A stretch of DNA of 11,220 nucleotides from JANNWF01 sp041675805 (lineage in GTDB: Bacteria; Pseudomonadota; Gammaproteobacteria; Xanthomonadales; Xanthomonadaceae), in the NCBI GenBank assembly GCA_041675805.1, contig JBAYTD010000102.1, positions 1 through 11,220 of the forward strand. Direction: 5' to 3'. Shown in pieces: positions 6,392-11,220 of this stretch (positions are counted from its first letter, which is position 1; every line of letters starts with the position of its first letter). Both the position numbers and the translations under genes were made by a program. The notes beneath the pieces are model-generated. The model was not told the origin of the DNA and did no database searches. It saw only the letters and a list, made by a program, of their open reading frames with translations.

Positions 6392-8008
6392 ATGACCGAC
6401 GCTTCCCGACTCTCCGCCGACCGCGGCCACCTCTGGCTGGGGGCGCTGGTTTTTCTGCTCACCCTGCTGGCGGCGGTCTGGTTCGTGCGCTTCGTGGTGG
6501 ATACCGGCGACAGGCAGGAGCACGAGCGCATCCTGTCGCTGGCGCGGACCACGGCGGCGACGCTGGAATCGGCGCGGATCGCGGCGCTCGAAGGCAGCAT
6601 GGCCGATGTCGGCAAGGCGGACTTCGACGCCGTGCGCGACGAGCTGCGCCGGGCCCGCGACGTGAATCCGGATTTCCGCTTCGTCTATCTGATGCGACCC
6701 TCGCCGGACGCGGCAGAACAGATGATGTTCCTGGCCGACGCCGAGTCGCCCGAATCGCCCGATTATTCCGCCCCCGGCGACCCCTACGACGGCCCTTCCG
6801 ACGAGCTCTGGTTCGCTTGGCGCGAAGGTCTTGCCGTGGTCGAGCCGGCCTATGTCGATGACTGGGGCCACTGGGTGACCTCCGTCGCGCCGGTCCGCGA
6901 CGCCGGCGGCACGGTGATCGCCGTGCTCGGCATGGACATGCGCGCCGACGCCTGGAACGCCACGCTGGCACGCTATCGCGCCTTCGCCATCGCCATCTCG
7001 GCCCTGGTGCTGCTGCTGGAGGCGGTGTTCCTGCTCGGTCTGCACCGACAGAAGGCCGGCGCGCGGCGGTTGGCGGATCTCAACGCCCGGCTGGCGCAGC
7101 AACTGCAAGCGCTGGAACAGGCACAGGCCGGACTGCGCCTGGCCGGCGTGGTCGTCCAGCACACCGGCGAAGCCATCGTGGTGCTCGACCAAGACCTGAA
7201 GGTGGTCAGCGCCAACCCCGGTTTCGCCCGCATCACCGGCCACGCGCAGGAGACGGTGACCGGGCACATGCTGCCGCTGTTCGGTCACAACGACGAGGAC
7301 ACGCTGGCGCAGATCCGCAGCCGCCTGCAACAGTCCGTGCACTGGGCCGGCATCCTGTGGGCGACCCGCGCCGATGGCGAGCGCTTTCCGATGGAAGCCA
7401 GCATCGACACCGTGCGCGACGCCGCCGGAGAACCGCCGCAGTACGTGATGGTGTTTCGCGACGTGACCGTGCAGAAGCGCCTGGAAGACCGCCTGCGCGA
7501 GCTGTCCACTACCGACGCGCTGACCCTGCTGGCCAACCGTCGCGGCCTCGACGAGGCGCTGGAGCGCGAGTGGCATCGCGCCATGCGCAACGGTCATCCG
7601 GTGTCGCTGCTGATGGTCGACATCGACTACTTCAAGCCCTTCAACGACCTTTACGGCCATCTGGCCGGCGACCGCTGCCTGCAACAGGTCGCCAGCGCAC
7701 TGGCCGATGCCGCCAGTCGCGAGGGCGCGACCGTGGCCCGCTATGGCGGCGAGGAATTCGCGGTGATCCTGCCGCGCAGCGATGCCGCCGCCGCACGGAC
7801 GCTGGCGGAAGTGCTGCGCCAGCGCGTCGAGGCGCTGGACATTCCCCATCGCGGCAATCCGGACGCCGGCCGGGTCACCATCAGCATCGGCATTTCGACC
7901 CGCATCGCGCCGCCCAGTTCGGACTTCGAGGACCTGATGCACAGCGCCGACCAGGCGCTGTACCAGGCCAAGCAGGGCGGCCGCAACATCGTCAACGCCG
8001 AAGTCTGA
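6392..8008 (+). CDS. Membrane sensor diguanylate cyclase (periplasmic domain, PAS, GGDEF)
   Basis: The 538-residue product should make cyclic di-GMP from two GTP at the inner membrane. It has TM1 at about 13-35, a periplasmic sensor region at about 36-194 (Cache-like in position, with FRFVYLMRP and VTSVAPVRDAGGTVIAVLGMD as its clearest segments), and TM2 at about 195-217. A short charged coiled coil (about 220-250) leads into a PAS domain (about 248-362, ending VFRDVTVQKRLEDRL). The GGDEF domain is at about 368-533: metal and GTP residues D410, N418 and D427 are present and the active-site loop is RYGGEEF (450-456), so it looks catalytically competent. The product-inhibition I-site RxxD, five residues before GGEEF, reads REGA (443-446), so feedback inhibition is probably absent. 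The start at 6392 is chosen because the hydrophobic N-terminus follows at once; an in-frame ATG at 6299 lies inside the VOC gene. The ribosome binding site is weak. Confidence 0.94.
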   Translation: MTDASRLSADRGHLWLGALVFLLTLLAAVWFVRFVVDTGDRQEHERILSLARTTAATLESARIAALEGSMADVGKADFDAVRDELRRARDVNPDFRFVYLMRPSPDAAEQMMFLADAESPESPDYSAPGDPYDGPSDELWFAWREGLAVVEPAYVDDWGHWVTSVAPVRDAGGTVIAVLGMDMRADAWNATLARYRAFAIAISALVLLLEAVFLLGLHRQKAGARRLADLNARLAQQLQALEQAQAGLRLAGVVVQHTGEAIVVLDQDLKVVSANPGFARITGHAQETVTGHMLPLFGHNDEDTLAQIRSRLQQSVHWAGILWATRADGERFPMEASIDTVRDAAGEPPQYVMVFRDVTVQKRLEDRLRELSTTDALTLLANRRGLDEALEREWHRAMRNGHPVSLLMVDIDYFKPFNDLYGHLAGDRCLQQVASALADAASREGATVARYGGEEFAVILPRSDAAAARTLAEVLRQRVEALDIPHRGNPDAGRVTISIGISTRIAPPSSDFEDLMHSADQALYQAKQGGRNIVNAEV

Positions 8009-8017
8009 GCGCGGGCG

Positions 8018-8812
8018 TCAGCGCTCGGCCAGTGCCTGCTCCAGCAGGTCGGCCAGCCGCGCCGCCGCCAGCACGATGCGCTGCTCGGCCAGCGGCCGAT
8101 GGCGGTCGAGATAGTCGGCCGGCAGCTTGCCCGGACGTGGCGGATAGATCGCCTCGGCATCCAGCAGCTTGCAGGATTCCTCGGCCCAGGCGCGCGGGTC
8201 GAGCGCGCCCGCAGGTGTCTGCGCCAGCCGTGGCGCGAGCCGCTGACGATAGGCGGCGAAGCCCAGCCCGGCGCTGGTCAGCAGGTCGAAATCCCAGACC
8301 GCATGCAGGTTGCTGCCCTTGCCGGCCAGGTTGACCTGGAAACGGTTGCCGCCACGGTCGTCGCGATGGCCGGCGTGCAGCGGCTGATGGATGTCGCCGA
8401 CCAGATGGACGACGAACTTCAGCGCCTCCAGCCGCACCGGGACCGGATTGCCCTCATCGGCGAGCAGTTTGGCATGACGCGCCAGCGCGGCGACCACGCA
8501 ATCGCCCCGCGGGCAGTCGCGCTGCGGCCGGTACTGGCAGCGGGCGTCGCGGAAATTGACGTAATGCAACGGCGCGGTGGCGCGGTAGGCCGGCAGGTCG
8601 CGCACGCTGTCGGCCCAGGCGGCGATGCCGGCGAGGGTGTCGGCACCCTGCTCGGTCGCCAGCAGGGCGTCGACCTGCGCCTGCGCGGCCGGCGACAGGC
8701 GCGACTGCGCCAGCTCGCCGACCAGGCGATGGCCGAACGCCGTCCACGCCTGCGCCGGCGTCGTCGCCAGGCACAGCCAGGCCAACAGCAGAAAGCCGGT
8801 CTTGCGCATCAT
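8018..8812 (-). CDS. Exported S1/P1-type zinc nuclease
   Basis: The 264-residue precursor belongs to the S1/P1 nuclease family, zinc enzymes that cut single-stranded nucleic acids and release 5'-nucleotides (some also act as 3'-nucleotidases). A signal peptide is clear: MMRKTG, a hydrophobic core, then TPAQA with cleavage predicted before W23. The mature protein then begins with Trp, whose amino group and carbonyl are zinc ligands in this family. The nine expected ligands can be matched to P1 nuclease by spacing: W23, H28, D68, H83, H136, D140, H146, H170 and D174. The HLVGDIHQPLHAG motif (136-148) is the family signature. Four cysteines (C91, C100, C105, C214) could form disulfides. The ATG at 8812 is chosen because it opens the signal peptide; a start at 9064 would put about 80 unrelated residues before it and overlap hppA. 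It is convergent with the cyclase gene, nine bases away, and divergent from hppA. Confidence 0.93.
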   Translation of the reverse strand: MMRKTGFLLLAWLCLATTPAQAWTAFGHRLVGELAQSRLSPAAQAQVDALLATEQGADTLAGIAAWADSVRDLPAYRATAPLHYVNFRDARCQYRPQRDCPRGDCVVAALARHAKLLADEGNPVPVRLEALKFVVHLVGDIHQPLHAGHRDDRGGNRFQVNLAGKGSNLHAVWDFDLLTSAGLGFAAYRQRLAPRLAQTPAGALDPRAWAEESCKLLDAEAIYPPRPGKLPADYLDRHRPLAEQRIVLAAARLADLLEQALAER

Positions 8813-8949
8813 CGAAGCCCATCGGGGAAACCGCCGACAGCCTAGCCGCCGGGCGCCGACGTGAACAGGCAGGCGCTGGCTGCCCGCCGATGTCCGCCGG
8901 CCCATGGAAAGCCGAATGCCGACGCGCCCGTCATCGGCGCTTCGACGGT

Positions 8950-8958
8950 TGCTATACT
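8950..8958 (+). promoter_or_regulatory. Extended -10 promoter of hppA
   Basis: TGCTATACT combines the TGn extension with a TATACT hexamer (five of six consensus matches). Transcription would begin near 8965, giving a leader of about 44 bases with the ribosome binding site in place. No clear -35 is seen, as is common for extended -10 promoters. The site lies in the 196-bp gap between the divergent nuclease and hppA genes. Confidence 0.6.
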
Positions 8959-8998
8959 GCGCCGGCTTTGTCTCTTTTAAGCGGGCATTCACTTTTCT

Positions 8999-9004
8999 GG
9001 AGGG
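8999..9004 (+). promoter_or_regulatory. Ribosome binding site of hppA
   Basis: GGAGGG lies four bases before the ATG at 9009, the strongest Shine-Dalgarno in the window. It selects this ATG over the in-frame one at 8904, which lies upstream of the promoter. Confidence 0.8.
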
Positions 9005-9008
9005 CTTC

Positions 9009-11042
<2,034 letters not shown>

Positions 11043-11068
11043 TCGTCAGCACCTCGTTTTTCGAGCAC

Positions 11069-11100
11069 AAACGCCCCGGCCAGCCCGGGGCGTTTTGTTT
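11069..11100 (+). terminator. Rho-independent terminator of hppA
   Basis: An 11-bp perfect stem (11069-11079 pairs with 11085-11095; core ACGCCCCGG with CCGGGGCGT) closes a five-base loop CCAGC and is followed by a T-rich tail, TTTTGTTT at 11093-11100. It lies 26 bases after the hppA stop. The putative group IIC intron begins one base after its tail. Confidence 0.93.
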
Positions 11101-11101
11101 C

Positions 11102-11220
11102 GTGCGCCCGGCACGGGCGCACTCTTGGAGGTGCAAGTCCTCCCGTGAGCTGGCCACAGCGAGCGAAGTGAAGCGCAACTGCGTGAGGGTGACCGAGCGT
11201 GGGGAGGAAGCGTGGATCGA
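11102..11220 (+). mobile_element. 5' end of a probable bacterial group IIC intron (partial)
   Basis: The stretch opens with GTGCGCCC, the conserved 5' splice-site start of bacterial group II introns (GUGYG). It shows the domain I opening pattern I recall from group IIC introns such as that of Oceanobacillus iheyensis: GTGCGCCC-GGCAC-GGGCGCAC (an 8-bp potential stem, 11102-11109 with 11115-11122), then GGAGG-TGCAAGT-CCTCC (stem 11127-11131 with 11139-11143), followed by a GTGAGCTG segment. The remaining sequence to the edge is GC-rich and structured, with no clear ORF, as expected of ribozyme domain I. The position fits the class: group IIC introns insert just downstream of terminator hairpins, and here the intron starts one base after the T-tract. 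The intron-encoded reverse transcriptase/maturase and domains II-VI would lie beyond the window, so completeness and activity are unknown. Confidence 0.8.

Noticed and set aside
8904..9008. Upstream in-frame start for hppA
   Set aside because: That ATG precedes the extended -10 promoter and lacks a ribosome binding site, whereas GGAGGG stands directly before 9009.
11102..11122. Second terminator-like hairpin GTGCGCCC/GGGCGCAC
   Set aside because: There is no T-tract behind it, and the following sequence continues the group II intron domain I pattern, which explains the hairpin better.

Overview
The window is GC-rich chromosomal DNA that looks like a gammaproteobacterium of the Xanthomonadales/Lysobacterales type. 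The reasons are very strong G/C third-position use, the gene set (an xps-like GspF, an FtsEX pair, a DUF2189-type membrane protein, a K+-independent H+-pyrophosphatase) and -10-like hexamers close to start codons. The lineage is an inference; no marker gene here fixes it.

Left part (1-3593, minus strand): a co-directional set reads gspF -> ftsE -> ftsX -> a response regulator that runs off the left edge. ftsE/ftsX and ftsX/regulator each overlap by four bases (ATGA), so the last three genes look translationally coupled. A type II secretion platform gene stands alone at the head of a cell-division ABC transporter unit. The gene after ftsX is a double-receiver protein whose first receiver has lost its phosphorylation site; rpoH, the usual neighbour after ftsX in many gammaproteobacteria, is not there.

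Middle part (3671-8008, plus strand): an NtrX/NtrC-type AAA+ response regulator (divergent from gspF) that lacks the GAFTGA loop, a DUF2189-like multi-pass membrane protein, a small VOC/glyoxalase-fold protein, and a membrane-bound sensor diguanylate cyclase (two TM segments, periplasmic domain, PAS, GGDEF). The spacings of 65-73 bp suggest separate small units rather than one tight operon.

Right part (8018-11220): an exported S1/P1-type zinc nuclease on the minus strand, convergent with the cyclase gene and divergent from hppA. hppA encodes a proton-pumping membrane pyrophosphatase and has an extended -10 promoter, a strong ribosome binding site and a clear intrinsic terminator. Directly after the terminator's T-tract a sequence with the hallmarks of the 5' end of a bacterial group IIC intron begins and runs off the right edge. 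Insertion just behind a terminator hairpin is the known target preference of that class, so this is the mobile-element signal of the window.

No tRNA, rRNA, CRISPR array or insertion-sequence transposase was seen. Every intergenic gap is shorter than 300 bases. Apart from the intron and several degenerate signalling domains, the content is ordinary housekeeping and signalling.
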